A program made the position numbers and the translations under genes. A stretch of 64,000 bases of DNA, from positions 62,001 to 126,000 of the forward strand of contig CAKZLK010000038.1 of assembly GCA_937125455.1 (NCBI GenBank), written 5' to 3'. Positions 28,167 through 37,151 of the stretch are shown here, one piece after another. The notes beneath the pieces are model-generated. The model saw only the letters and a program-made list of their open reading frames with translations, ran no database searches and had not been told where the DNA came from. How positions within the stretch are numbered: position 1 is the stretch's first letter; each line of letters starts with the position of its first letter. This DNA is from an uncultured Aequorivita sp. (lineage in GTDB: Bacteria > Bacteroidota > Bacteroidia > Flavobacteriales > Flavobacteriaceae).

Positions 28167-28809
28167 AGGAAAAAGGCATACGGTAGCCATAGTAGATGAC
28201 CATTCTCTCTTTGCTGGTTCTTTGGAAAAGCTCATTAATTCCTTTTCTAATTTCAGAGTGTTATTTCATGCAAAGAACGGTAAGGAATTACTGGAATCTA
28301 TTGAAAATGGTAACCTGCCAGAAATAGTCTTACTCGATATTAACATGCCAATAATGGACGGTTTTGAAACGGCAGAATGGTTAAATATAAACTATCCCAA
28401 CATAAAAACACTCGCACTTTCTATGGAAGATGACGAACAGTCTATCTTGAGAATGCTTCGCAAAGGAGTTAAGGGATATTTGCTAAAGGATATTCATCCA
28501 GAAATTTTGAATACAGCCTTGTGTGAACTTGTTGAAAAAGGATATTACCATTCCGAAAAAGTTTCCGAAACACTTTTACATTCCTTAAGCTCCGATGACG
28601 AGAGAACACTTCTGGATTTTAAGGAGAATGAACTTACCTTCATCCAATTGGCCTGCTCCGAAATGACCTACAAAGAAATTGCAGATATTATGGGCTTGAG
28701 CCCCAAAACTATTGACGGTTACCGCCATGATCTTTTTAATCGACTTAATATTAAAAATAGGGTTGGTCTGGTAATTTTTGCTTTGAAGAAAAATTTGATA
28801 AAACTTTAA
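28159..28809 (+). CDS. NarL/LuxR-family response regulator
   Basis: 216 residues. Receiver domain with the acidic pair in VAIVDDHSLFAG, phosphoacceptor Asp in VLLDINMPIMDGFE (about residue 58) and Lys in GYLLKDIHPE. The C-terminal LuxR-type HTH reads LTFIQLACSEMTYKEIADIMGLSPKTIDGYR. Cognate of the overlapping histidine kinase. The 3' end overlaps the convergent pseudouridine synthase gene by 4 bp. Confidence 0.92.
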   Translation: MIKGKRHTVAIVDDHSLFAGSLEKLINSFSNFRVLFHAKNGKELLESIENGNLPEIVLLDINMPIMDGFETAEWLNINYPNIKTLALSMEDDEQSILRMLRKGVKGYLLKDIHPEILNTALCELVEKGYYHSEKVSETLLHSLSSDDERTLLDFKENELTFIQLACSEMTYKEIADIMGLSPKTIDGYRHDLFNRLNIKNRVGLVIFALKKNLIKL

Positions 28810-29462
28810 TGGCAGGCATTCCAAATGGTGTCGTTTGGTGTAGGCGCTTCAATGATTATTTTTTCTTTTTTCACAGGATGTACTAATGTCAACTTTTTTG
28901 CGTGAAGGTGAATGCTTCCATCTGCGTTGCTCCTGTCAAAACCATATTTTAAATCGCCTTTAATAGAACAGCCAATGGCCGAAAGCTGAGAACGGATTTG
29001 ATGATGTCTTCCAGTTTCTAGAACAATTTCCAGTAAATAATAATTGTCCAGTTTTTTCAGTAGCTTATAGTGCAGCACTGCTTTTTTGCTGTCCGTCACT
29101 TCTTTTATGTGTGCGTAGGATTTGTTTTGCTTCGGGTTTCTTTTTAAAAAATGTGTCAGCGTATCTTCCGTTTTGGGAGGAATATTTTTAATGATTGCCC
29201 AATATATCTTTTCGGTTTCTCTTTCGGAAAACATTTTATTTAAACGCGCCAATGCCTTTGAAGTCCTTGCAAAAACCACAACTCCACTCGTGGGACGATC
29301 TAATCTATGAACTACACCAAGAAATACAGCACCGGGTTTGTCATATTTTTCAGCAATATATTCTTTTACAACTTCGGAAAGAGGAGCATCGCCAGTTTTG
29401 TCACCCTGCACAATATCGCCTGGGCGTTTGTTTACCACAATTAAATGGTTGTCTTCAAACAA
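28806..29462 (-). CDS. RluA-family RNA pseudouridine synthase
   Basis: 218 residues. Motif I: FEDNHLIVVNKRPGDIVQGD; motif II with the catalytic Asp: GVVHRLDRPTSGVVVFARTSKAL (Asp about residue 54); motif III: YYLLEIVLETGRHHQIRSQLS. Isomerises uridine in rRNA or tRNA; the target cannot be assigned. Start is uncertain: no ATG lies in frame before FEDNHL, so TTG at 29462 (or the ATT just before it) is the likeliest. The upstream spacer is repetitive. Confidence 0.85.
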   Translation of the reverse strand: MFEDNHLIVVNKRPGDIVQGDKTGDAPLSEVVKEYIAEKYDKPGAVFLGVVHRLDRPTSGVVVFARTSKALARLNKMFSERETEKIYWAIIKNIPPKTEDTLTHFLKRNPKQNKSYAHIKEVTDSKKAVLHYKLLKKLDNYYLLEIVLETGRHHQIRSQLSAIGCSIKGDLKYGFDRSNADGSIHLHAKKLTLVHPVKKEKIIIEAPTPNDTIWNACH

Positions 29463-29496
29463 AATTTGAAGGTTGTCTTTAGTGCTATGTAGACTG

Positions 29497-29583
29497 GATT
29501 TTTGGATAGCTGGATTTTTAGATGGTTGGATTGTTGGAGTTTTAGATCGATGAATTTTATTTTTTAATTATCTAAAAATCCAG
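29497..29583. repeat. Repetitive spacer with a 14-bp perfect inverted repeat
   Basis: CTGGATTTTTAGAT at 29510-29523 is the exact reverse complement of 29570-29583. Between and before them lie degenerate direct repeats of the same words (GGATTTTTGGATAG, TGGATTGTTGG, GTTTTAGAT). It fills the panB/pseudouridine synthase spacer and looks like a decayed dispersed repeat. Confidence 0.6.
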
Positions 29584-29603
29584 TAATCCAAAAGTCTTCG
29601 CAA

Positions 29604-30422
29604 CTAATACTGTTCGCTCTCATTTGGAAAATCACCGCTTTTCACATCGGCACTGTACTGAGTGAAAGCATTTTTCATCTCCGTATATAAATCTAGGTAC
29701 CTTCTTAAAAAGCGAGGATTGAATTCATGGGTCATCCCGAGCATATCGTGTGTAACCAAAACTTGTCCGTCCACACCATTTCCTGCTCCAATACCTATTA
29801 CGGGAATGCTTATTCTGTTTGCAACTTCTGAAGCTAATTTAGCGGGGACTTTTTCCAAAACAACTGCGAAGCAGCCTGCTTTTTCAAGTAAAATTGCATC
29901 TTCAAGCAATTTTTCAGCTTCTTCTTCTTCTTTAGCACGTACGGTGTAGGTTCCAAATTTATAAATAGATTGTGGTGTAAGCCCCAGGTGGCCCATCACG
30001 GGAATACCAGCGTTCAAAATTCGCTTTATAGATTCTTTTATTTCTTTTCCGCCTTCAAGCTTTACGGCGTGACCGCCACTTTCTTTCATAATCCTAATGG
30101 CTGACCGAAGTGCTTCTTTTGGATCACTTTGGTAACTTCCAAAGGGCAAATCAACCACTACCAAACTTCGTTCAATAGCACGAACTACAGAAGCTGCGTG
30201 ATAAATCATTTGATCCAAAGTTATTGGTAAGGTGGTTTCGTGTCCAGCCATAACATTTGAAGCAGAATCCCCCACCAAGATCACATCTATACCGGCACTG
30301 TCCACGATTTTGGCCATTGTAAAATCATAGGCTGTGAGCATCGAGATCTTTTCACCTCTCTTTTTCATATCCACCAAAGTTTTGGTGGTTATGCGTTTGT
30401 ATTCTTTTTTGGCTGTTGACAT
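29604..30422 (-). CDS. panB: 3-methyl-2-oxobutanoate hydroxymethyltransferase
   Basis: 272 residues, normal for PanB. Transfers a hydroxymethyl group from methylene-THF to 2-oxoisovalerate, first step of pantothenate and CoA synthesis. Signatures: [39 protein letters not shown] (metal-binding Asp), [29 protein letters not shown] and [20 protein letters not shown]. Other pantothenate genes are not nearby. Confidence 0.96.
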   Translation of the reverse strand: MSTAKKEYKRITTKTLVDMKKRGEKISMLTAYDFTMAKIVDSAGIDVILVGDSASNVMAGHETTLPITLDQMIYHAASVVRAIERSLVVVDLPFGSYQSDPKEALRSAIRIMKESGGHAVKLEGGKEIKESIKRILNAGIPVMGHLGLTPQSIYKFGTYTVRAKEEEEAEKLLEDAILLEKAGCFAVVLEKVPAKLASEVANRISIPVIGIGAGNGVDGQVLVTHDMLGMTHEFNPRFLRRYLDLYTEMKNAFTQYSADVKSGDFPNESEQY

Positions 30423-30492
30423 ATTTCTGAAAAATGAATATATTAAAGTGTAAAAATACTATTTTTGAGTAGTAACCACTTAAAATTTTATT

Positions 30493-30957
30493 ATGAAATT
30501 CATACTGTTACTTTTTTCAGTATTTATAAGTACTATCTGTTTTTCTCAAGAATCACTTTCAACGGCAAATGGAAAAATAATTATTAATATTTTTATGGAT
30601 GGATATAAAGCTGGAGATACTTTAAAAATGAAATCTGTAATGCATCCCAATATGACAATGCAGAGAGCTTATCTCAGTAAAGAGCAGGAAAATGTGTTGA
30701 TGTACATAAATCCATCTGATTTATTGAAATATGCGGCTACAACTGCACAAAATCAAGAGTGGGAGGAAAAATTGACAGATTATATTGTTAATAGTGATGG
30801 AAATATAGCCCACGTTTGGACTCCCTATGAATTTTATACAGATGGAAAATTCAGTCATTGCGGCGCAAATTCTTTTACGTTAGTTTATACTGATGATAGT
30901 TGGAAAATTTTAAACATCATAGATTCCGTTCGTATTGGAAGTTGTCATAAAGAATAA
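30493..30957 (+). CDS. Secreted NTF2-like (SnoaL/lumazine-binding type) protein
   Basis: 154 residues with a signal peptide (KFILLLFSVFISTICFSQ). The rest fits the small cone-shaped NTF2-like fold: NIFMDGYKAGDTLKMKSVMH at the start, then DSDGNIAHVWTPYEF-type strands and the ending FTLVYTDDSWKILNIIDSVR. Such proteins bind small ligands or act as simple enzymes. Function unknown; periplasmic location likely. Confidence 0.75.
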   Translation: MKFILLLFSVFISTICFSQESLSTANGKIIINIFMDGYKAGDTLKMKSVMHPNMTMQRAYLSKEQENVLMYINPSDLLKYAATTAQNQEWEEKLTDYIVNSDGNIAHVWTPYEFYTDGKFSHCGANSFTLVYTDDSWKILNIIDSVRIGSCHKE

Positions 30958-30972
30958 TCGTTTCCTTGGTTA

Positions 30973-32397
30973 TTAGCAATCACTAATATTCACTTGCACA
31001 GCCAAGCCCCCTTCACTGGTTTCTTTATATTTTGAAGTCATATCTTTTGCCGTTTCCCACATCGTGGTAACCACTTTGTCCAAAGGAACCTTAGCTTTTG
31101 AGGGGTCGCTGTCCAGTGCCATTTCGCAAGCATTTATAGCTTTTATGGCGCCCATGGCATTGCGCTCAATGCACGGAATTTGAACCAAACCTGCAATGGG
31201 GTCACATGTCAATCCAAGGTGATGTTCCATAGCAATTTCGCTGGCCATGAGGCATTGCTCAGGCGTTCCGCCCATTAATTCACAAAGTGCTCCGGCCGCC
31301 ATAGAGGATGAAACACCAATTTCAGCTTGGCAACCGCCCATAGCGGCGGAAATGGTGGAACCCTTTTTGAAAATACTTCCGATCTCGCCTGCGGTAAGCA
31401 AAAATTTTCGAACATCTTCAAAATTGGCATCGTGGTTCTCAATTACTAAATAGTACATCATTACTGCGGGAATTACACCTGCACTTCCATTTGTGGGAGC
31501 GGTTACCACGCGTCCTAAGGAAGCATTTACTTCATTTACGGCGAGTGCAAAACACGAAACCCATTTTAAAATTTGCCTAAATTTTACTTCCGTATTTCTT
31601 ATTGCTGCAATCCATTCCTCCGCATTGGTGTATTTATTATCTCCAATTAGGTTCTTGTTCATTTCAAACGCGCGTCTCGTAACGTTCAGTCCACCGGGCA
31701 AGGTGCCTTCGGTATGGGCGCCCACATACATGGAGTCTAACATCACGTCCCAAATTTTCTTGAGTCCGTCGTTTATTTCGACTTCACTTCTGAGTGATTT
31801 TTCGTTTTCGAAAACTAATTCTGAAATTGACTTTCCTTCTGTTTTGCAATAGGCTAGAAGCTCAACTCCTTTTACAACGGGAAAGGGGAATTGGGCAAAT
31901 TTTGCCATTTTAATTTTTTTGCGCTTTCTTTCTTTTTTTACTGTAAACCCGCCGCCAATGGAGTAGAACGATGAAGATTTTTTGGATCCATCTTTTAACG
32001 TGGCCCTAAACGTCATTCCATTAGGATGAAATTCTAAAAATTTTCGCTTGAAGATGATATTTTGCTTCGGAAAGAAGGGAATTTCCAATTCGCCGTTTAG
32101 CTTCAATTTATTTTCAGAATTGATAAAATCAATCTCCTGTTCAATGTTCTCAATAGGGTAAGTAACTGGATCAAAACCAGAGAGCCCCAATATCACCGCA
32201 ATATCTGTAGCGTGGCCTTTTCCGGTGAGCGATAACGAACCGTAAAGTTCCACCGAAATTTCTGATACTTCCTCAAACTGGTTTTTCTCTTTCAGTTCAC
32301 CAATCCAGCGCAGCGCAGCGCGCCATGGCCCCAATGTATGGGAGCTAGATGGTCCAACTCCTATTTTTAACATGTCGAAAACACTGATACTCTCCAT
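30973..32397 (-). CDS. sdaA: L-serine ammonia-lyase, iron-sulfur type
   Basis: 474 residues, single-chain form with beta domain ([20 protein letters not shown]) followed by alpha domain ([72 protein letters not shown]). The conserved cysteines (GGCQAE, LTCDP, QIPCIE) are those that bind the oxygen-sensitive 4Fe-4S cluster. Converts L-serine to pyruvate and ammonia. Divergent from umuDC across a 122-bp spacer. Confidence 0.95.
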   Translation of the reverse strand: MESISVFDMLKIGVGPSSSHTLGPWRAALRWIGELKEKNQFEEVSEISVELYGSLSLTGKGHATDIAVILGLSGFDPVTYPIENIEQEIDFINSENKLKLNGELEIPFFPKQNIIFKRKFLEFHPNGMTFRATLKDGSKKSSSFYSIGGGFTVKKERKRKKIKMAKFAQFPFPVVKGVELLAYCKTEGKSISELVFENEKSLRSEVEINDGLKKIWDVMLDSMYVGAHTEGTLPGGLNVTRRAFEMNKNLIGDNKYTNAEEWIAAIRNTEVKFRQILKWVSCFALAVNEVNASLGRVVTAPTNGSAGVIPAVMMYYLVIENHDANFEDVRKFLLTAGEIGSIFKKGSTISAAMGGCQAEIGVSSSMAAGALCELMGGTPEQCLMASEIAMEHHLGLTCDPIAGLVQIPCIERNAMGAIKAINACEMALDSDPSKAKVPLDKVVTTMWETAKDMTSKYKETSEGGLAVQVNISDC

Positions 32398-32476
32398 AAA
32401 TTTAATCTTGATTCAAACCTAAGAAATTTTAAGAGAACTACTAAATGGAAAGTTATTAATTGTTCATAATAATTAT

Positions 32477-32515
32477 TGGAAATATTCCATAAAATAGGAA
32501 ATATTCCTATTTTTG
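32477..32515 (+). promoter_or_regulatory. Twin palindromic operators overlapping the umuDC promoter
   Basis: TGGAA-ATA-TTCCA at 32477-32489 and AGGAA-ATA-TTCCT at 32496-32508 are both perfect palindromes around the same ATA centre, 19 bp apart. The second overlaps the first base of the -7 box TATTTTTG at 32508-32515, which ends 4 bp before the umuD ATG. A repressor bound here would shut off umuDC, as LexA does in other phyla. The regulator is not in the window. Confidence 0.7.
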
Positions 32516-32519
32516 AACT

Positions 32520-32888
32520 ATGGAAATCTTCACTTCAGGAAAACTCACAAAAGTAAAAAACAGGCACGAGCCCGGTGTTTCAAAACAGACCGGTTTTGCA
32601 AGTCCCGCTACCCATTATTTAGAGCCCACTATAGATTTGAACCAAGAATTAGTGATCAATCGCGACGCTACTTTTTTTGTGCGAGCGGATGGAGATGCTT
32701 TTAAGGAACACAATATTCTGAATAATGATGTTTTGATTATTGATCGTTCCTTATCCAGAAATTTTGACGATTTAGCACTGGTAATTCAAGATGGTGAATT
32801 TAAAATAAAGCGTATCCCTTTTGGCTTTTCCGAAGAGGAATTCACCGTTTGGGGAATTATTACCTATATAATCCATTACGCCCGATGA
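32520..32888 (+). CDS. umuD: UmuD-like protein lacking the catalytic serine
   Basis: 122 residues, aligns well with UmuD (S24/LexA fold): TGFASPATHYLEPTIDLNQ, ATFFVRADGDAF and ILNNDVLIIDRSL. In UmuD the nucleophile is Ser60 in GDSM; here residue 60 is Ala (codon GCT at 32697-32699), while the general-base Lys97 is kept (AAG at 32808-32810). The cleavage-site Cys24 is Thr. Self-processing to UmuD' therefore appears impossible by the known mechanism. The gene overlaps umuC by 4 bp (ATGA) and lies behind a damage-type operator, so it is probably expressed. It may work uncleaved as a polymerase V accessory. Confidence 0.85.
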   Translation: MEIFTSGKLTKVKNRHEPGVSKQTGFASPATHYLEPTIDLNQELVINRDATFFVRADGDAFKEHNILNNDVLIIDRSLSRNFDDLALVIQDGEFKIKRIPFGFSEEEFTVWGIITYIIHYAR

Positions 32889-34159
32889 TAGCCTTGGTAG
32901 ATTGTAACAGTTTTTACGCCTGCTGTGAACAGGTTTTTAGACCCGATCTTTTGGGAAAACCTGTAGTGGTGCTAAGTAATAATGACGGCTGCGTGATTGC
33001 AGCTAACAAAGAAGCCAAGGCTATTACGGACATTCCAATGTTTGAACCGGTTTTCAAGATTAAAGACCAATTAATAGCGCGAAGGGTGAACTTTTTTTCT
33101 TCAAATTATACACTCTACGGCGAAATGTCGCAACGGGTGATGAATATTCTCGGAACCTTTTCCCCAAATGTGGAAGTGTATAGTATTGACGAAGCTTTTG
33201 CAGATTTGTCAGGGATGAAAAATGTTTCTTTGAAAGAATACGGGCATTTAATCAAAGACACCATTTTCAAAAACACAGGATTACCAGTGGGCGTAGGGAT
33301 TGCACCGACAAAAGGATTGGCAAAGCTGGCCAACAAAATGTCAAAAAAAATTGCAGATAACAACCACGTTTGTGTGATTGATTCCGAAGAAAAAAGGATT
33401 GAGGCATTGAAATGGTGCAAGATAGGTGATGTGTGGGGTATTGGCAGAAAACACGCTGAGCGGTTGAAAAACATAGAAGTTTACAATGCTTTTCAATTTA
33501 CCCAAACCTCGCTGAAATGGGTTCGAAAAGAAATGACCGTGGTAGGCGAACGTACCTGGCGCGAGCTGAGAGGCGAACCGTGCAATGAATTTGTAACGCA
33601 ACCACCACCAAAAAAAGGGATTGGTACCGCAAAATCCTTCGGTATTAAACTGCCCGATTTGGAACGCATTGAGGAAGCTTGCGCGTATTACATTAGCGAA
33701 GTGAGCGAGGTGCTTCGCGCACAAAAATCATGTGCCACCTATGTGCAGGTTTTTATTGTTACCAATTACCACAGCAATGTAGATAAGCAATATTCCAACA
33801 GTCGGACGGTGACGTTGGATATTCCCACAAATGATACTTTCAAACTTATTTCCGCAGCGCGAAAAGCATTAGTAGAAATTTATAAGCCAGGCTATCGCTA
33901 CAAAAAAGTAGGAGTGAACCTTACGGGCATCATTCCACAGGATTATGTGCAGGGCAATCTGTTTCATCAGCCATCAAAGCTGAACAATGAAAAACTCATC
34001 AAAACGTTTGACGCCATCAATCGAAAATTTGGGAAAGCTACTATTTCCTCAGGTTTGGTGGGAACGCGGGTTAAGGAATGGGAGCTTATTAAAAAAGAGC
34101 GAAGCCCTAGGTATACCACACAATGGAAAGAGCTGCTAACAGTAAATGCTAAACGCTAA
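32885..34159 (+). CDS. umuC: DNA polymerase V catalytic subunit, Y family
   Basis: 424 residues from the ATG at 32885, overlapping the umuD stop. Y-family motifs: ALVDCNSFYACCEQVFRP (first metal Asp), VVLSNNDGCVIAANKEAK, and VEVYSIDEAFADLSG (second acidic pair). VGIGIAPTKGLAKLANK-type palm, a helix-hairpin-helix (GDVWGIGRKHAERL), and the UmuC C-terminal DUF4113-like tail (RYTTQWKELL) follow. Error-prone lesion bypass together with UmuD. Confidence 0.95.
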   Translation: MIALVDCNSFYACCEQVFRPDLLGKPVVVLSNNDGCVIAANKEAKAITDIPMFEPVFKIKDQLIARRVNFFSSNYTLYGEMSQRVMNILGTFSPNVEVYSIDEAFADLSGMKNVSLKEYGHLIKDTIFKNTGLPVGVGIAPTKGLAKLANKMSKKIADNNHVCVIDSEEKRIEALKWCKIGDVWGIGRKHAERLKNIEVYNAFQFTQTSLKWVRKEMTVVGERTWRELRGEPCNEFVTQPPPKKGIGTAKSFGIKLPDLERIEEACAYYISEVSEVLRAQKSCATYVQVFIVTNYHSNVDKQYSNSRTVTLDIPTNDTFKLISAARKALVEIYKPGYRYKKVGVNLTGIIPQDYVQGNLFHQPSKLNNEKLIKTFDAINRKFGKATISSGLVGTRVKEWELIKKERSPRYTTQWKELLTVNAKR

Positions 34160-34245
34160 ATTTTTCACAAGAAGACACAATTCGGTATTCAAATCAATTT
34201 TTCTCGTTACTTTTCTTTTGAAATAAATTTTTAAAAAGAATTGAC

Positions 34246-35112
34246 ATGAAAATTGCATTTATAGGTTTGGGAATTATGGGAAGCAGAATGGCTTCACATT
34301 TATTGGAAAATGACGTTCATCTCACAGTCTACAACCGAAGTGAGGAAGCAATGAAACCTTTAAAACAAAAAGGTGCGAAAACAGCAAATTCAGTAAACGA
34401 AGCAGTGAAAGATGCAGACGTTGTTTTTAGTATGCTTTCCACTCCAATAGCGGTAGAAGAAGTGTTTTTCGGAAAGCTTGGCGCATTAACTTCGATGAAA
34501 AAAGATGCTATTTGGGCTGATTGTTCTACTGTAAATCCATCATTCAGTTTGAAGGCTTTTGAAGAAGCAAAAAAACAAAACATTAAATTTTTGGATACGC
34601 CCGTTTCGGGATCTAAACCACAGGCGGAGGCAGCAGAACTGATTTTCTTGGTAGGCGGCGAAAAAAAGGAAGTTGAAATATTGGAACCCTATTTAAATAT
34701 GATGAGCAAAAAAGTATTGCACATAGGCGGTACCGGAAAAGGAGCTTCCTTTAAAATGATTGTGAATATGATGTTGGCGCAATCGATGCTTATATTTTCG
34801 GAAGCTACTTTGTTAGGGCAAAAAATGGGAATTGAAAAGGAATTCCTATTGGAGACACTTCCCAATCTTATCGTTTCAGCACCATTCACAAAGTTTAAAG
34901 CGGATAATATAAAGAAAGATAATTATGATGTTCAATTCCCTTTGGAATGGATGCTAAAAGATTTGCACTTAGCTTCAATTACTGCTTATGAAAATGGGCA
35001 ACCCTTATATCTTTCCAACCTAGCAAAAGAAATATTTACAGAAGCAAACCGAAACGGAATGAGCAGAATGGATTTTTCCGCCATTCATAAATATCTGGAA
35101 GAAAAAATGTAA
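34246..35112 (+). CDS. NAD(P)-dependent beta-hydroxyacid dehydrogenase
   Basis: 288 residues of the 3-hydroxyisobutyrate dehydrogenase/glyoxylate reductase family. Rossmann loop AFIGLGIMGSRMASHLLEN, NR after beta-2 (LTVYNRSEEA, favouring NADP), substrate loop DTPVSGSKPQAEAAEL, and the catalytic Lys in GKGASFKMIVNMM (about residue 171). Possible substrates are glyoxylate, succinic semialdehyde or 3-hydroxyisobutyrate; not resolvable here. Convergent with the SDR gene (3-bp gap). Confidence 0.88.
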   Translation: MKIAFIGLGIMGSRMASHLLENDVHLTVYNRSEEAMKPLKQKGAKTANSVNEAVKDADVVFSMLSTPIAVEEVFFGKLGALTSMKKDAIWADCSTVNPSFSLKAFEEAKKQNIKFLDTPVSGSKPQAEAAELIFLVGGEKKEVEILEPYLNMMSKKVLHIGGTGKGASFKMIVNMMLAQSMLIFSEATLLGQKMGIEKEFLLETLPNLIVSAPFTKFKADNIKKDNYDVQFPLEWMLKDLHLASITAYENGQPLYLSNLAKEIFTEANRNGMSRMDFSAIHKYLEEKM

Positions 35113-35115
35113 AAG

Positions 35116-35874
35116 TTATAATGCCGTACTTGTAATTCCACCGTCAACCACTAAATTCTGTCCAGTTACATAGGAAGATTTATCCATTGCTAAAAAGGCA
35201 ATAACACTTGCCATTTCGCTTGCTTGTGCAATGCGACCCATTGGTGTGTGTTTTAAAACAGGTTCTATTCTCTCTTTTAATTTTAAAAGGTCGCTGGTCA
35301 AGGGCGTTTCTGTGAACCACGGCGACATTGCATTTACGCGTATGCCGTCTTTTGCCCATTCCGTTGCGAGATTTTTGGTCTGCATAACCAACCCAGCTTT
35401 AGACATTCCATAAGGTGATCCTGTTTTTGTATCCATGACACCAGATACCGAAGCCACGTTCACAATGGCGGCATTTCCGGATTTTTTCAGAAAAGGATAT
35501 AATTTTCGGCTCAAAAGGAAAGGAGCCGTTAAGTTAATACCGATTATTTTTTGGTATTCTTCTTCGGAATATTCTACTGATGATTTCCGGATATTGATAC
35601 CTGCATTGTTTACCAAAATATCCAAAGTTCCCCAGCGTTTTTCAACTTCGGAAAAGATAGCGTCTATACTTTCTTTTTCCGAAACATCGCCCACAATTCC
35701 GAAAGCTTTATGACCGTCTTTTTGAAGTTGTTTTTCAAAAGCGTTTACTTCTTCTTTAGTACGAGCAGTGAAAATTACTTCCGCACCAAGCGAAAGAAAT
35801 TCTAAAACTGTTGCCTTTCCAATTCCTTTGGTACCACCTGTGATGACGGCTTTTTTATTTTTTAAATTCCACAT
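35116..35874 (-). CDS. Short-chain dehydrogenase/reductase
   Basis: 252 residues, classical SDR: TGGTKGIGKAT cofactor motif, VNNAG (ILVNNAGINIRK), catalytic Ser in IVNVASVSGVMD and the YGMSK motif (YxxxK, near residue 155), and C-terminal SSYVTGQNLVVDGG. Resembles tropinone reductase/3-oxoacyl-ACP reductase-like enzymes. FTARTK after beta-2 suggests NADPH. Substrate unknown. Same strand as the zinc alcohol dehydrogenase 83 bp upstream, possibly co-transcribed. Confidence 0.9.
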   Translation of the reverse strand: MWNLKNKKAVITGGTKGIGKATVLEFLSLGAEVIFTARTKEEVNAFEKQLQKDGHKAFGIVGDVSEKESIDAIFSEVEKRWGTLDILVNNAGINIRKSSVEYSEEEYQKIIGINLTAPFLLSRKLYPFLKKSGNAAIVNVASVSGVMDTKTGSPYGMSKAGLVMQTKNLATEWAKDGIRVNAMSPWFTETPLTSDLLKLKERIEPVLKHTPMGRIAQASEMASVIAFLAMDKSSYVTGQNLVVDGGITSTAL

Positions 35875-35957
35875 TAGCGATTCTTATTTTTGATTATAAT
35901 TAAACCTACAAAGTTTTAGAAACCTTATAGGTTAAATAAATTTCGAAACTTTTACAT

Positions 35958-36962
35958 TTATGGGGTTAATACAACTCTGAATCTTGCTTTGTTGTCCATC
36001 ATTCTTTTAAACGCTTTTTCCACTTCGTCCAATTTATAGGTTTCAATCATTGGTTTTGCGTTAGTCATTGCACTGAATTTTAACGTGTCTTCACTGTCAA
36101 TGGCAGTTCCGCTTGGCCATCCGGAAACGGATTTCCGTTGTTGCAGCAATTGCATAGGGGAAACTTCAATAGCATCTCCTGTAGCTCCAATGCAAATTAA
36201 CTGTCCATCAATTCCCAAACCATCAATTACGGAACTTATGGCATCGGCATGCGGCGCGGTTGCAACGATAAGTTTTGCACCGCCCAGATTTTGTAATTCT
36301 TTTACGGGGTCTTCTTTTTTAGTGTTTATATAATGATGTGCGCCGAGATCTTGGGCAAGTTTCTTTTTATCATCAGAGTGGGAGAGGGCTACGGTTCGCA
36401 TACCCATTTTGTTTGCGTATTGAACAGCGAGATGTCCCAAACCTCCAATTCCCTGTATGGCAACCAAATCTCCTGGGCGGATATTACTGTTTCGCATCGC
36501 GTTGTAAACGGTTATTCCAGCACATAAAAGTGGTGCGGCTTCTTCACTTGATAATTCTTTTGGAATGCTTGCCACAGCTTCCTGTGGTGCACACATATAT
36601 TCAGCATAACCACCGTCATAAGAAATTCCGCATACCTTGGCATTTTCACAGTTGATAAAGTTTCCACGTCGGCAAGGTTCGCAGGTGAAGCAGTGTCCAC
36701 CGTGCCAGCCAACGCCAACTCGTTGACCTTTTTTCCAGTTTTTCACATCTTTCCCTACATTTTCTACAATACCCACAACTTCATGTCCAGGAACTCGTGG
36801 ATATTCTAAACCGGGAAAACCACCTTGTTTTACAAAATTGTCACTATGGCAAATGCCACAGGCTTCAACTTTTATTAGTACTTCGTTTTCTTTAGGAGTG
36901 GGTTTATCTATTTCAACAATTTTGAAATCGGCTCCAGCTTTTGGTACTTGTACTGCTTTCAT
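35958..36962 (-). CDS. Zinc-dependent alcohol dehydrogenase (AdhP/CAD-like)
   Basis: 334 residues from the ATG at 36962, which has a purine-rich region before it; a 12-codon N-terminal extension is not conserved-looking. Catalytic zinc ligands in CGICHSD and GHEVVGIVENVG, structural zinc cysteines in CFTCEPCRRGNFINC, and the Rossmann loop GIGGLGHLAVQYA. SHSDDKK after beta-2 suggests NADP preference. Oxidises or reduces primary alcohols and aldehydes. Confidence 0.9.
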   Translation of the reverse strand: MKAVQVPKAGADFKIVEIDKPTPKENEVLIKVEACGICHSDNFVKQGGFPGLEYPRVPGHEVVGIVENVGKDVKNWKKGQRVGVGWHGGHCFTCEPCRRGNFINCENAKVCGISYDGGYAEYMCAPQEAVASIPKELSSEEAAPLLCAGITVYNAMRNSNIRPGDLVAIQGIGGLGHLAVQYANKMGMRTVALSHSDDKKKLAQDLGAHHYINTKKEDPVKELQNLGGAKLIVATAPHADAISSVIDGLGIDGQLICIGATGDAIEVSPMQLLQQRKSVSGWPSGTAIDSEDTLKFSAMTNAKPMIETYKLDEVEKAFKRMMDNKARFRVVLTP

Positions 36963-37080
36963 TTCTTTCGTTTTTTTTTGATATTTAAAGGTACACATTG
37001 TGTTTAGGCTTTTGTTTTAATGGAAAGTTAATTCCTCAACTAAAAAAAGTATTTCTGACACCTTGTCATAATGCTTCCGC

Positions 37081-37095
37081 TGGCACAATCATTGA
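37081..37095 (+). promoter_or_regulatory. Possible sigma-54-like -24/-12 element upstream of dnaK
   Basis: TGGCAC at 37081-37086 and TTGA at 37092-37095 have exactly the GG-to-GC spacing of a sigma-54 promoter, but the -12 dinucleotide is GA instead of GC. It lies 57 bp upstream of the dnaK ATG. No close TAnnTTTG alternative was seen in the same interval. Confidence 0.3.
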
Positions 37096-37151
37096 CTTAT
37101 ACAATGCGTAAATAAAAAATAGAATTAACTTAATTATATAATACAATAGAT

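Noticed and set aside
36963-36998. 12-residue N-terminal extension of the alcohol dehydrogenase
   Set aside because: The Met at 36962 begins the conserved MKAVQV; the extension is Lys-rich and unlikely to be translated.
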